DNA from: Ruminococcoides intestinihominis
GTDB taxonomy: Bacteria; Bacillota; Clostridia; Oscillospirales; Acutalibacteraceae
Direction of reading: 5' to 3'
Assembly: GCF_040096285.1 (NCBI RefSeq)
Contig: NZ_JBBMEY010000001.1
Location: 62,001 to 126,000, forward strand
DNA length: 64,000 bases
In this document: in pieces, positions 51,706-61,420 of the stretch
How the letters are laid out: each line of letters opens with the position of its first letter
Position numbering within the stretch: the stretch's first letter is position 1
Made by a program: the position numbers and the translations under genes
Notes under the pieces: generated by a model
Told to the model about the DNA's origin: nothing
Database searches by the model: none
What the model saw: the letters and a program-made list of their open reading frames with translations, nothing else

Positions 51706-52674
51706 TTACATTGAAATTGTCTTTGCAATTTCATATAGGTGAGTATCAAATACTCTTTCCATATTAAGTGCTTCTGTAATATCGTAGTCAACAATCTTGC
51801 CGTCCTTAAGTGCAACAACTCTCTTTGACTTACCTTCTGCAAGAAGTTCAACTGCTTTGTAACCCATTTCTGAAGCAACAACTCTGTCACGAAGTGTTGG
51901 AGAACCACCACGCTGAACATGACCAAGAATTGTAGCACGAGATTCAATGCCTGTTCTTCTTTCGATATACTTAGCTAGGTCAACAGAACCACCAACACCT
52001 TCAGCAACAACAACGATAAAGTGTTGTTTGCCGTTCTTTCTTGTTTCAAGAATTCTTGAGATAACATCCTGTTCAATGTTGTATGGAACTTCAGGAACTA
52101 GAATAGCAGTAGCACCACAACTAATACCTGTCTGAAGTGCAATATCACCACATCTTCTACCCATAACTTCAACAACAGAACATCTATCATGTGACTGTGA
52201 AGTATCACGGATTTTATCAACCATTTCCATTGCTGTGTTCATAGCAGTATCGAAACCTACTGTATAGTCAGAACAAGCAATATCATTATCTATAGTACCT
52301 GGGATACCAATACAAGGAACACCAGCATCTGAAAGAGCTCTAGCACCCATAAATGAACCATCACCACCGATAACAACAACACCTTTAACGCCCATATCCA
52401 TACAGTTTTGAGCAGCATGTTGGATACCTTCAGGAGTCTGGAACTCTTTACTTCTAGCAGTATAAAGAATTGTACCACCTAAGCTAATAATATTTGTAAC
52501 AGAACGAAGATCCATTTCTACAAAATCTTTCTTTAGAAGTCCACGGTAACCTCTCTTGATACCAAGAACATTAAAGCCTTTGTTGATACCTGAACGAACA
52601 ACTGCTCTTACGGCAGCATTCATACCTGGTGCGTCGCCACCACTAGTTAGCACTGCGATTGCATCTTTTGCCAT
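51706..52674 (-). CDS. pfkA: ATP-dependent 6-phosphofructokinase
   Basis: 322 residues from the ATG at 52,674, after GGGGGAA; the upstream in-frame ATGs lie in or before the promoter. Glycolytic PFK of the bacterial ATP type: AVLTSGGDAPGMNAAVRA, VVIGGDGSFMGA (GGDGS marks the ATP form rather than PPi), GIPGTIDNDIACSDYTVGFDTA (catalytic TIDND) and VVEVMGRRCGDIAL. No pyruvate kinase gene follows, unlike in many Firmicutes. Confidence 0.97.
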   Translation of the reverse strand: MAKDAIAVLTSGGDAPGMNAAVRAVVRSGINKGFNVLGIKRGYRGLLKKDFVEMDLRSVTNIISLGGTILYTARSKEFQTPEGIQHAAQNCMDMGVKGVVVIGGDGSFMGARALSDAGVPCIGIPGTIDNDIACSDYTVGFDTAMNTAMEMVDKIRDTSQSHDRCSVVEVMGRRCGDIALQTGISCGATAILVPEVPYNIEQDVISRILETRKNGKQHFIVVVAEGVGGSVDLAKYIERRTGIESRATILGHVQRGGSPTLRDRVVASEMGYKAVELLAEGKSKRVVALKDGKIVDYDITEALNMERVFDTHLYEIAKTISM

Positions 52675-52707
52675 TGTTAATTCCCCCTGGATATTATTTA
52701 CTTTATC

Positions 52708-52737
52708 ATTATAATACATAAGTACGGTAATAATCAA
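52708..52737 (-). promoter_or_regulatory. Sigma-A promoter of pfkA
   Basis: TTGATT at 52,732-52,737, 18 bases and TATAAT at 52,708-52,713 on the minus strand, directly after the dnaE stop. I see no terminator between dnaE and pfkA. Confidence 0.75.
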
Positions 52738-52753
52738 GTATAATTTTCTGTTT

Positions 52754-55700
52754 TTACTTAATTACAACATTTTCTTTACCTAATATGTAGTATAATTCAT
52801 CAATTAGCACATCATTTACATCAGCCCACAAGGCACGAGGGGCTTTGTACTGTTTGTTTTCATCGGTAACATAAAAGATAACCATTGTACTTCCAGAGAA
52901 AATTTCAAGAATATTTTTTACTTTCTTAAATTTTTTACTATTTCTACTAGTAATCCTTAAGTACAGTTTATCAGGTTTTACTATTCTTTTGTTGTCGATT
53001 CTTGTTATTGGAGATAACTTTTTTTCTCTTCTACTTGGTAATTCTGTTGGAATGTTATCTTTTGGTGGTGCAGGTCTGATTTGATTGACAATCACCTTAG
53101 GGTCTTCATTTTCCCTTTTATTGACAGTACCAATCATTTCAACAATATTACTTTCAAAAATATAGTTACCATAGTCAGCTAAAGTTTTTGGGAAGATAAT
53201 TGCCTCCATCATACCGTATTTATCTTCTACATTAAGGAAAGACATCATTTGGTTTGACTTTGTAATTTTGTTCTTTACCTTATCAATAATCACAAATAGT
53301 TTAATCTGCTGACCGTCTCTGTAACGCATATTATCTTTATTGATTACATCACCTACCCTATCAGCTCGGATAAGTTTTGCATAATTATCATATTGTGATA
53401 AAGGATGACCACTAAGGTACATACCTGCAATTTCTTTTTCCATTGCTAATAGTTCAGAAAATGGAAATTCAGAAACATCAGGCATATTAACCGTTTTTGT
53501 ATTTTCTTCTTTACTGTCACCCATATCAAAGAAAGAAAGCTGACCTTCTACATTTTTTCTATGGTCATATTCTAAATTTTCAAGAATATTTTTATAAACA
53601 GAAAGCATTTGCTTTCTGTTTGCCCCTAAGTTATCTAAAGCACCAGACTTAATCAGACTTTCGATACCTCTGCTATTCATATTCTTGCCATATAGTCTTT
53701 TGCAAAAATCATAAAATGAAGTGAATTTTCCATTCTTTCTTTCTTCAATTATTTCATCAATAAAGTTTCTGCCTAAATTCTTTATTGCTAAAAGTCCAAA
53801 ACGGATATTATTGTCAACAGGTGTAAATCCACTATATGAATAATTTACACTTGGTGGTAATACTTTGATACCGATATGCTCACATTCTTCAATATATACA
53901 GAAAGTTTGTTTTGGTTATCAAGTACACTGGTTAATAATGATGCCATATAGTACTTTGGATAATAACACTTTAGATATGCAGTTTGGTAAGAAACTGTTG
54001 CATAAGAAGCTGCGTGAGATTTGTTGAAAGCATAGGAAGCAAAACTTTCCATTTCATTATAAATAGAATTTGCAGTTGCTTTATCTACACCTCGTCTAAT
54101 ACAACCCTCTACTTCAACTTCACCTTTTTCATTTACAAGACCGTTAATGAAAATTTCTCTTTCCTTTTCCATAACATCATGCTTTTTCTTACTCATGGCT
54201 CTTCTTACAATATCAGCTCTACCTAGTGAGTAACCGGCAAGTTTACGGAAAATCTGCATTACTTGTTCTTGATAAACAATACAACCGTAAGTAACCTTTA
54301 AAATATCTTCAAGTAATGGGTGTTTATATTTAATTTTGCTTGGATTATGGCGATTTTCAATATATGTTGGAATACTATCCATTGGTCCGGGACGATACAA
54401 AGAAATAACTGCAATTAAGTCTTCAAGGCTATTAGGTTTTAGCTGAGTTAGAACTCTTTTCATACCGGCACTTTCAAACTGGAACACACCTTCCGACTGA
54501 CCTTTTGACATCATATCAAAAACGCCTTTGTCATCTAAAGGTATATTTTCTATTGAAAAATCTTTATTTTCCCTATGAATCATTTTAACTGCATCATCAA
54601 TAACGGTTAAGTTACGAAGTCCTAGGAAATCCATTTTTAGAAGTCCAAGTTCTTCTAAGGTTGTCATAGTAAACTGAGTTACTACATTATCGTCATTCTT
54701 TGAAAGTGGTACATAGTCAGATACAGGGTCTTTGGTAATTACAACACCGGCAGCATGCATTGTTGCATGGCGAGGCATACCTTCAATTTGCTTACTCATA
54801 TCAATAAGGTCTTTGATTTGAGTATCTGTATCATACATTTTCTTTAAATCAGGATTTTGTTGAAGTGCTTTATCAAGTGTCATACCGATTTCGAATGGTA
54901 TTAGTTTTGCTACTTGGTCACATACTGCATATGAAACACCTGTTGCTCTGCCTACATCACGAACAACACCTCTTGCTTGCATTGTACCAAATGCAATAAT
55001 TTGGGCTACTTTATCCTTACCGTACTTATCAATAACATACTGAATAACTTCAGGTCGTCTTTTATTGCAAAAGTCAATATCAAAGTCAGGCATTGACACT
55101 CTTTCAGGGTTTAAAAATCTTTCAAAAAGTAAATCGTACTTTATAGGGTCAATACCTGTAATACCGATACAATAGGCACAAAGTGAACCTGCACCTGAAC
55201 CTCTACCCGGTCCTACAGGAATACCACTACCCTTTGCAAACTGTACAAAGTCATTAACGATTAGGTAGTAATCAACAAAACCCATTGACTTAATAACACC
55301 TAGTTCATACTCAAGTCTATCTACAATAGATTTATCGGGATTACTGCCATAATGCTTGTACAAACCCTCATAACAATTTCGCTTAAAATATTCGTAATGG
55401 TCCTCATTATTTGGTACATCAAAATTAGGAAGTTTCCTTACACCAAACTCAAATTCTACATTACATCTATCTGCAATTTTCTGCGTATTTTCATAAGCAG
55501 AAGTAAGGTCAGGAAAAAGACTTTTCATTTCTTCTTCTGTCTTTAAATAGAATTCATCTGTTTGAAATTTCATTTTATCTTCATCATAGATAGTATGGTT
55601 AGTTTGAATACAAAGTAGCACTTCATGCATTTTGCTTTCTGACTTTTCAATATAATGACAGTCATTTGTAACTACCATAGGAATAGTCAGTTCACTTGAA

Positions 55701-56263
55701 ATTTGCTTAATTTTATCTGCTACTAAAATTTCTTCCTTTATATTATGGTTTTGAAGTTCAAGGAAATAATTATCTTTACCAAACAAATCCTGATAATACT
55801 TTGCAACTTCTTTTGCACCCTTATAATCATTAGCCAAAATTCTCTGTGGCACTTCACCGGCTAAACAAGCAGAAAGACAAATTAAACCCTCATGATACTT
55901 TTCAAGTAATTCTCTGTCAATTCTTGGTTTCTTATAAAAGCCCTCAGTAAAGCCGGCTGAAACTAATTTGATTAAGTTCTGATAGCCTTTATTATTCTCG
56001 CAAAGTAAAATCAAGTGGTAATAATCTCTGTCTTGTTGAAACCTCGAATTAGGTGCAACATAAACTTCACAACCAATAATAGGCTTAATACCGTTCTTTT
56101 TACATGCTCTATAAAAGTCAATTACACCATACATTACACCATGGTCAGTAATTGCCAAAGCATTCATATTTTTTTCTTTACATGCAGAAGCGAGCCTATC
56201 AATACGACAGGCTCCATCTAATAAACTATATTCACTATGTAAATGTAAATGAACAAAAGCCAT
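52754..56263 (-). CDS. dnaE: DNA polymerase III alpha subunit, DnaE type
   Basis: 1,169 residues from the ATG at 56,263, after AGGTGA; a GTG three codons up overlaps that site. The N-terminal PHP domain begins FVHLHLHSEYSLLDGA; the polymerase core has GRGSGAGSLCAYC and PDFDIDFCNKRR (catalytic aspartates), then GCIVYQEQVMQIF. The clamp-binding motif GQLSFF lies about two-thirds to three-quarters along, followed by an OB fold. In Firmicutes with PolC, DnaE extends primers on the lagging strand. It is the last gene of nusB-TsaD-like-xseA-dnaE. Confidence 0.97.
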   Translation of the reverse strand: MAFVHLHLHSEYSLLDGACRIDRLASACKEKNMNALAITDHGVMYGVIDFYRACKKNGIKPIIGCEVYVAPNSRFQQDRDYYHLILLCENNKGYQNLIKLVSAGFTEGFYKKPRIDRELLEKYHEGLICLSACLAGEVPQRILANDYKGAKEVAKYYQDLFGKDNYFLELQNHNIKEEILVADKIKQISSELTIPMVVTNDCHYIEKSESKMHEVLLCIQTNHTIYDEDKMKFQTDEFYLKTEEEMKSLFPDLTSAYENTQKIADRCNVEFEFGVRKLPNFDVPNNEDHYEYFKRNCYEGLYKHYGSNPDKSIVDRLEYELGVIKSMGFVDYYLIVNDFVQFAKGSGIPVGPGRGSGAGSLCAYCIGITGIDPIKYDLLFERFLNPERVSMPDFDIDFCNKRRPEVIQYVIDKYGKDKVAQIIAFGTMQARGVVRDVGRATGVSYAVCDQVAKLIPFEIGMTLDKALQQNPDLKKMYDTDTQIKDLIDMSKQIEGMPRHATMHAAGVVITKDPVSDYVPLSKNDDNVVTQFTMTTLEELGLLKMDFLGLRNLTVIDDAVKMIHRENKDFSIENIPLDDKGVFDMMSKGQSEGVFQFESAGMKRVLTQLKPNSLEDLIAVISLYRPGPMDSIPTYIENRHNPSKIKYKHPLLEDILKVTYGCIVYQEQVMQIFRKLAGYSLGRADIVRRAMSKKKHDVMEKEREIFINGLVNEKGEVEVEGCIRRGVDKATANSIYNEMESFASYAFNKSHAASYATVSYQTAYLKCYYPKYYMASLLTSVLDNQNKLSVYIEECEHIGIKVLPPSVNYSYSGFTPVDNNIRFGLLAIKNLGRNFIDEIIEERKNGKFTSFYDFCKRLYGKNMNSRGIESLIKSGALDNLGANRKQMLSVYKNILENLEYDHRKNVEGQLSFFDMGDSKEENTKTVNMPDVSEFPFSELLAMEKEIAGMYLSGHPLSQYDNYAKLIRADRVGDVINKDNMRYRDGQQIKLFVIIDKVKNKITKSNQMMSFLNVEDKYGMMEAIIFPKTLADYGNYIFESNIVEMIGTVNKRENEDPKVIVNQIRPAPPKDNIPTELPSRREKKLSPITRIDNKRIVKPDKLYLRITSRNSKKFKKVKNILEIFSGSTMVIFYVTDENKQYKAPRALWADVNDVLIDELYYILGKENVVIK

Positions 56264-56264
56264 T

Positions 56265-57470
56265 TTACTCACCTATAACTTTAGAAATAATCTTGCCATC
56301 TGTAACATTAATAGCAAGTGTATCTCCATTTTTAACATCCTTAACTGAAGTGACGGTTTTATCATTATTTGTAACAACAGAATAACCTCTTTTTAGAGTT
56401 GATACCGGATTTAGTGACTCTAGTTTTGTTGCCAGAAGTTCAATTTTGTTAGCAGTATTCTGGAATATTCTGTTACTGTTATTCTCATACTTTTGACTTA
56501 GAAAATCTAAGTCATTATATAATTTTGCAATTTTATCATCCGGTGAAAGTGACAATAATTTTGTTGTCATTTCTGAAATAATATTCTTATTTTCAATTAA
56601 CTTTTTATCCATTAATGAGGATAAATATTGTCTTTGGGCATCTAGATTTTGCAAAATTTCGTTTCTATCAGGCACTGCAAGTTCTGCACCTGCTGATGGA
56701 GTTGGTGCTCTTAAATCAGACACAAAGTCGCAAATTGTAAAGTCGGTTTCGTGACCTACTGCTGAAATTACAGGAATGTGGCTATTATAAATTGCATAGG
56801 CTAAATTCTCGTCATTAAATGCCCATAAATCTTCAATGGAACCACCACCTCTACCGATGATGATGGTATCACACAAATCATATTCATTTAACTTATTAAC
56901 TGCATCAATAAGTTGAGGAACAGCATTATCACCTTGAACAAGAACAGGACATAGAACAATATTAACTGAAGGAAATCTTCTGGTTAAAATATTCTTTATA
57001 TCTTGTACTGCTGCACCTGTTGGGCTGGTAATTACACCAATAGTCTTTGGACAATATGGAATAGGTTTCTTATGACTTTCATCAAACAGACCCTTTGACT
57101 GCAATTTTTCTTTCAGTTGTTCATAGGCTTGATATAAAGCACCTATACCGTCAGGTTGCATATCTTCAATATAATACTGATACTGACCGGTAGCCTCATA
57201 CAAAGTAACTCTACCTCGGCAAATTACTTTCATACCCTCCATAGGTTTAAACTTTAGGTTACGGGCATTTCCGGCAAACATAACTGCACGAATAACAGAC
57301 TTGTTATCCTTTAGAGAAAGGTAAATATGACCACTTCTATAATGGTCAGTTAGGTTAGAAATCTCACCACACAAAAAGACATAATTAAGCCTTTGGTCAC
57401 TATCCAATATTGACTTAACATAAAAATTCAGTTGTGAAACAGTTAAAATTTTAGGTTCAACCGGTAGCAT
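56265..57470 (-). CDS. xseA: Exonuclease VII large subunit
   Basis: 401 residues from the ATG at 57,470, eight bases after GAGG; an in-frame start at 57,545 would run further into the upstream gene. An N-terminal OB fold (LTVSQLNFYVKSIL, CGEISNL, GHIYLSLKD) is followed by the catalytic region with GVITSPTGAAVQDI, IIGRGGGSIEDLWAFN, VISAVGHETDFTICDFVSDLRAPTPSAGAEL. Coiled coil follows, then GYSVV near the C-terminus. xseB, the small subunit, is not visible next to it. Confidence 0.96.
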   Translation of the reverse strand: MLPVEPKILTVSQLNFYVKSILDSDQRLNYVFLCGEISNLTDHYRSGHIYLSLKDNKSVIRAVMFAGNARNLKFKPMEGMKVICRGRVTLYEATGQYQYYIEDMQPDGIGALYQAYEQLKEKLQSKGLFDESHKKPIPYCPKTIGVITSPTGAAVQDIKNILTRRFPSVNIVLCPVLVQGDNAVPQLIDAVNKLNEYDLCDTIIIGRGGGSIEDLWAFNDENLAYAIYNSHIPVISAVGHETDFTICDFVSDLRAPTPSAGAELAVPDRNEILQNLDAQRQYLSSLMDKKLIENKNIISEMTTKLLSLSPDDKIAKLYNDLDFLSQKYENNSNRIFQNTANKIELLATKLESLNPVSTLKRGYSVVTNNDKTVTSVKDVKNGDTLAINVTDGKIISKVIGE

Positions 57471-58389
57471 CTTTCCATCCTCTATATGCAAGGCAAGAAA
57501 TACCAACTGCATTATCTGTTGAATATTCAGGCTTTGCAAAAACACAATCTAATCTTTTTTCCATACTTTCTCTAATTATGCTATTGCTCATAACACCACC
57601 TGCAAAAACCAGAGGCAAATCTCCGTACTTATCTTTTAAAGCAATAGCCATTTTATAGATAGTTTCTTCAATATACTTTAAGCAATAAAAAGCAACTTCT
57701 TCTTTAGGTACATTATTTTCTATCATTTTTTTACATTGATTTTCAACACCACTGATACAACAATTTGTACCTTTTAGTGTTGGTTTAGGTTTTACTTTAC
57801 CTTTAAAATTAAGTGCAAATTTTTCAAGTTCTTTACCACAAGGAAAAGTACAACCTAGAAGTAAACCAATTCTGTCAACTGCTTGACCTGCATTTAAGTC
57901 AAGTGTATTGGCTACTAAATCAATATTAAAATCTTCATCAACAAGCAAAGCCTCAGTTGTACCACCACTAACATGAAAAGAAATAAACTTCTTACCTATT
58001 AAGTCAAGTCTATTAGCTGAATAAAGTACTGAAACAATATGGCCATGTTGATGGGTAAATTCATACAAAGGTATATTTAGTAATGCTGAAAGTGACCTTG
58101 CTAAACCAAGTCCCACAGTAAAACAAGGCATATAACTGCCCTCTACAGGTCTAGGCTTTGCTGATACACCTACTGCTGTAATAGGCTTGTCAATATACTT
58201 CTTAATTTCTTCTACAAGGTCAGGAAGTTGCTGAGTATGGTGAAAAACTGCATCACTTTGACGAATACCTTTCTCACCGGCTTTAACAGGTAACAGCTTT
58301 CTTGCACTATAGTCCTTGCGGTTGTCACTATCATACAAAGCAACTGATGTTGTATAGTTGCTTGTATCTATTCCAAGAAACAAAGGCAT
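57457..58389 (-). CDS. TsaD/Kae1-like (peptidase M22) paralogue
   Basis: 310 residues, ASKHA fold. LGIDTSNYTTSVALYD and TRFxxxHxxH-like THQHGHIVSVLY (the metal histidines) and FHVSGGTTEALLV, and VFAGGVMSNSIIRE match the Kae1/TsaD family. It is shorter than true TsaD (about 335-345) and differs at HMEGH (here HQHGH), so it is more likely the Clostridia-specific paralogue found beside xseA than the t6A enzyme. Its function is not known. Overlaps nusB by one base. Confidence 0.82.
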   Translation of the reverse strand: MPLFLGIDTSNYTTSVALYDSDNRKDYSARKLLPVKAGEKGIRQSDAVFHHTQQLPDLVEEIKKYIDKPITAVGVSAKPRPVEGSYMPCFTVGLGLARSLSALLNIPLYEFTHQHGHIVSVLYSANRLDLIGKKFISFHVSGGTTEALLVDEDFNIDLVANTLDLNAGQAVDRIGLLLGCTFPCGKELEKFALNFKGKVKPKPTLKGTNCCISGVENQCKKMIENNVPKEEVAFYCLKYIEETIYKMAIALKDKYGDLPLVFAGGVMSNSIIRESMEKRLDCVFAKPEYSTDNAVGISCLAYRGWKDATG

Positions 58390-58799
58390 TATAAATCCCT
58401 TGCAATAGCACCCAGTACGCCATTGACAAATTTATATTCATCTTCACCTGAGAACTTCTTACTTAGTTCTACTGCCTCATTGATAGTTACATTTGCCGGA
58501 ATATCATCAAGGTATTTTAGTTCATAAACTGCTAGACGCATAATACTTAGGGAAACTTTATTAAGTCTTTCAATTTTCCATTTGCCTGTTAAATGTGAAG
58601 AAATAATTTCATCAATTTCTTCAACATGCTGAGTTACACCATCAGCACATTTTAGGGCAAAATCTGAATAAGTATCATCTCTTGATTCTTCAGCACATTC
58701 TGAAATTTCTTCTATTGAACTATTTGTAAATAGCTTTTCAAAACAAATTAAAAAAGCCTGTTCTCTCTCTTCACGGCGTGTAATATTGTTATCACTCAT
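58389..58799 (-). CDS. nusB: Transcription antitermination factor NusB
   Basis: 136 residues, all-helical. Blocks: RREEREQAFLICFEKLF at the start and LRLAVYELKYLDDIPANVTINEAVELSKKFSGEDEYKFVNGVLG (LAxxEL...VxINExVELAKxF...KFVNGVL) are typical. It pairs with NusE/S10 on boxA RNA for rRNA antitermination. First gene of the nusB-xseA-dnaE unit, behind its own promoter. Confidence 0.95.
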   Translation of the reverse strand: MSDNNITRREEREQAFLICFEKLFTNSSIEEISECAEESRDDTYSDFALKCADGVTQHVEEIDEIISSHLTGKWKIERLNKVSLSIMRLAVYELKYLDDIPANVTINEAVELSKKFSGEDEYKFVNGVLGAIARDL

Positions 58800-58829
58800 A
58801 ATTACTATCTCCTCAAAAATATTAATGTG

Positions 58830-58858
58830 ATTATATCATATTTTTAAGGTAATGTAAA
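58830..58858 (-). promoter_or_regulatory. Sigma-A promoter of nusB operon
   Basis: TTTACA at 58,853-58,858, 17 bases and TATAAT at 58,830-58,835 on the minus strand, just after spoIIIAH. It separates vegetative genes from the sporulation operon. Confidence 0.85.
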
Positions 58859-58863
58859 TATAG

Positions 58864-59403
58864 CTAAATCTCAGTTATTGTGATATTTTCAAAATTTATG
58901 CCTGTTTGACCATATACAACATCCTTGATAATCATAGGACTTGACTTTTTCATATCTTCTTTCGGTACTACAACAGAACAACCCTTTTCTGTAATACAAC
59001 ATAGACAATCTGTAAAGCCTTTTGCTTTTAGTAGGTTTTCAATATTGGTTTGGTATGTAATATACTTTTCGATTTTTTCTGCTTGAGTCTTTGCACTTTC
59101 CTTTGAGTCAGTTGATGAGTCGGATTTTTCCAGCACTTCCTTTGCAATATCCACAACCTTATCTTGGGACTGTTCTCTCTTGGTTCTGGCGTCAGCAAAG
59201 TAATTTGATTGTTTTGAAGATAAATTTGTCTTTGACGGTGAAGTTACTGTTGTATCATTATTTACATATTCAGCAGCACCCAGTTCTTTTGTTGAAGAAG
59301 TCAGTAGAGTATTATCTCCACCAAACTGCCAATTTAAATATACTGCTGCACCTAAGGCAATTACTAAGGCAGCTACTATTAAATTTCTTTTTTTCATTTT
59401 CAT
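58864..59403 (-). CDS. spoIIIAH: Stage III sporulation protein AH
   Basis: 179 residues: one N-terminal membrane segment (residues 7-23), a Ser/Lys-rich linker, a coiled-coil-like stretch (NYFADARTKREQSQDK) and a C-terminal ring-forming domain. In the mother cell it forms the ring that binds forespore SpoIIQ in the feeding-tube channel. The two adjacent cysteines in DCLCCITEKGC are noticeable. Last gene of the spoIIIA operon. Confidence 0.92.
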   Translation of the reverse strand: MKMKKRNLIVAALVIALGAAVYLNWQFGGDNTLLTSSTKELGAAEYVNNDTTVTSPSKTNLSSKQSNYFADARTKREQSQDKVVDIAKEVLEKSDSSTDSKESAKTQAEKIEKYITYQTNIENLLKAKGFTDCLCCITEKGCSVVVPKEDMKKSSPMIIKDVVYGQTGINFENITITEI

Positions 59404-59405
59404 AA

Positions 59406-59834
59406 CTATTTCTCCTTTAGCTTAGTTATACAAACTTTATCTGATGAAATATTTAAAGTTTTTGTAACTGATTCCAGTACAGTTTCTTTTATTTCAGGAT
59501 TATTTGCACCTGTACAAATAACAAGTACACCTCTAACTGCAGGTTCAATTTCTTTTACTTTGGTATCATCTGTATAAATTTGTTCTGCTGAGTTTTCCAT
59601 TGTTATCATCACCTTCGCATTTCCTACACCTTCTATTGACTCAACCATATCTTTAATTCTTGTTTCTTGGGTAGATTGATAATCACTTATTGAGTGAGGA
59701 CTAATAGTATCATCACTACTTTTACTTGAAAAAAATGTAGAACAAAATATTAATGCAATTCCTATAATTCCAATAATATAAATCACTCTTATTAAATTTT
59801 TATCTTGCTTAAGCTTTTGTAACTTTTCTTTCAT
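59406..59834 (-). CDS. spoIIIAG: Stage III sporulation protein AG
   Basis: 142 residues with a membrane segment at about 18-36 and a periplasmic ring-building domain (VESIEGVGNAKVMITMEN, VRGVLVICTGANNPEIK). In Bacillus SpoIIIAG makes a 30-subunit ring of the mother cell-forespore channel. This version is shorter than the Bacillus one (about 229), as in many Clostridia. Confidence 0.9.
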   Translation of the reverse strand: MKEKLQKLKQDKNLIRVIYIIGIIGIALIFCSTFFSSKSSDDTISPHSISDYQSTQETRIKDMVESIEGVGNAKVMITMENSAEQIYTDDTKVKEIEPAVRGVLVICTGANNPEIKETVLESVTKTLNISSDKVCITKLKEK

Positions 59835-60299
59835 TTACTGCTCCAAAATTATCTGTGGTGTAACACTGAAATTTTCTTTAATAAGGTTAGTTATTTTGCT
59901 ACTTGTTAACTGATTATCATTAGTAATATATATGCTGATTAACTCAATAATTATGCCATTATTTTGGTCTGTTTTTAGAGTTACTACTGCATTATTTATA
60001 TTGATGTTATTCTGCTCTAGGATTGACTTAACAGATTTTTCTAGGTTGGTTTTTGTTGTAGAAAGGACTTTTTCGTTATATTCTTCCGATATTTTCGTTT
60101 CATTTGGCATATTAATATTTATTTTATTATTTTCCGTAAATAAAGACTTTACGGGCATTATCATAGTAATTACAAGTACAGTAGAAATTATAAGGTTAAG
60201 TGTCTTTCTTGTTCCACCCTCAGGTACTAAAAACTTCACTAAAATACAAGCAACTGTACATATGCATAACATTACTGCTGTATTGCTGATTAAGTTCAT
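59835..60299 (-). CDS. spoIIIAF: Stage III sporulation protein AF
   Basis: 154 residues from the ATG at 60,299, which overlaps the spoIIIAE stop (ATGA); in-frame starts further up would lie within spoIIIAE. Two N-terminal membrane helices enclose VPEGGTRKTLNLIIS, and a small periplasmic ring-building domain follows. Part of the SpoIIIA channel. Confidence 0.9.
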   Translation of the reverse strand: MNLISNTAVMLCICTVACILVKFLVPEGGTRKTLNLIISTVLVITMIMPVKSLFTENNKININMPNETKISEEYNEKVLSTTKTNLEKSVKSILEQNNININNAVVTLKTDQNNGIIIELISIYITNDNQLTSSKITNLIKENFSVTPQIILEQ

Positions 60300-61420
60300 G
60301 TACCATTCCCCATTGTTAAAATTATTGCAGTACTGATTACATAAATAGCCATTACACATAAGATAATTACAAGTAAAGTAGTAAGTACTGTACTGCAAGA
60401 TTTTATAATTGATATTGGTCCTTTGATACCTAACATATTACCTATGCCACCGGTTATATTTAGTGAGATTATCCACAATAAACAATGAATTATAATAGGT
60501 AAAAATACAATCATTACACTAATAATTACAAAGACACCTAGTCCGGTTTTTAGTAAGCACATACTACCTTGAATTGTTTTATATGCTTCTGATAAAGCTG
60601 AACCTACTATAGGAATAAATGATGATAATGTAAACCTTACCGCTCTGGTGGAAATTGAATCTGCTGATGTGGTAATTAAAGTTTTAAAGGTTAGTAAACC
60701 TGAGAAAACTGTCATTGCAAAACCGATTATCCACTTTATAATTTTGGATATTTCATTTATAATGCCTTGCATATTAAGGTCAGAAGAAATTGCAAAAGTA
60801 ACAGAAAGTCCCAAAAATACACTTAATAAAGGTGAAACAATATTCTTTGCAATATAAGTAACACCTTCACCTACCATAACAACCAATGAATAATATGATG
60901 CACCTGTGATACTTTGTCCATTTGTAATTAGTATTACTGCCATAATGGGTATATACAGTAGCATAAAACTACCGGCATTGTTAATTGACTCTATTGCTCT
61001 ATTTATAACAGAAATTACAGGTGATGAGATTGAAAGGGTAACTAATAATACAAAAACTGTATCTGTAATGCACTTTAGCTCTTTATTCTTTAGACCATCC
61101 CTAAAATTATCAAATACTGAATAAATAAGAAGTAAAGAAAGAATTAGTGCTGATGAAGAAAATGGTGTTACTCCCTCATCATTTACAATATCAAAAATTT
61201 TGTGAAATACATTTGAAAAAGACATATTGATTATACTGTTGTAGTCCTTTTCATCTACACCAAAATCTTTTAGAATTTCTTTACTTTTATCATCAAGGCT
61301 ATCGGTAAGTGTACCACCACCGATTTCTTCTAAAGCATCTGAATAAGTACTTGCATAACATTTTGTTGTAAGTGAAAGTGGTATTAAAAGTATTATAAGA
61401 ATTACAACTATCTTTTTCAT
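60296..61420 (-). CDS. spoIIIAE: Stage III sporulation protein AE
   Basis: 374 residues: a signal peptide (residues 2-23), a short extracytoplasmic region, then eight or so hydrophobic segments. Blocks such as NRAIESINNAGSFMLLYIPIMAVIL and LIPIVGSALSEAYKTIQGS-like sequence fit SpoIIIAE, the large polytopic channel component. Overlaps spoIIIAD by four bases. Confidence 0.94.
   Translation of the reverse strand: MKKIVVILIILLIPLSLTTKCYASTYSDALEEIGGGTLTDSLDDKSKEILKDFGVDEKDYNSIINMSFSNVFHKIFDIVNDEGVTPFSSSALILSLLLIYSVFDNFRDGLKNKELKCITDTVFVLLVTLSISSPVISVINRAIESINNAGSFMLLYIPIMAVILITNGQSITGASYYSLVVMVGEGVTYIAKNIVSPLLSVFLGLSVTFAISSDLNMQGIINEISKIIKWIIGFAMTVFSGLLTFKTLITTSADSISTRAVRFTLSSFIPIVGSALSEAYKTIQGSMCLLKTGLGVFVIISVMIVFLPIIIHCLLWIISLNITGGIGNMLGIKGPISIIKSCSTVLTTLLVIILCVMAIYVISTAIILTMGNGT

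Noticed and set aside
32595..56263. Two replicative polymerases as a sign of a mobile or phage polymerase
   Set aside because: PolC plus DnaE is normal for Firmicutes; both are full-length, have clamp-binding motifs and sit in housekeeping operons.
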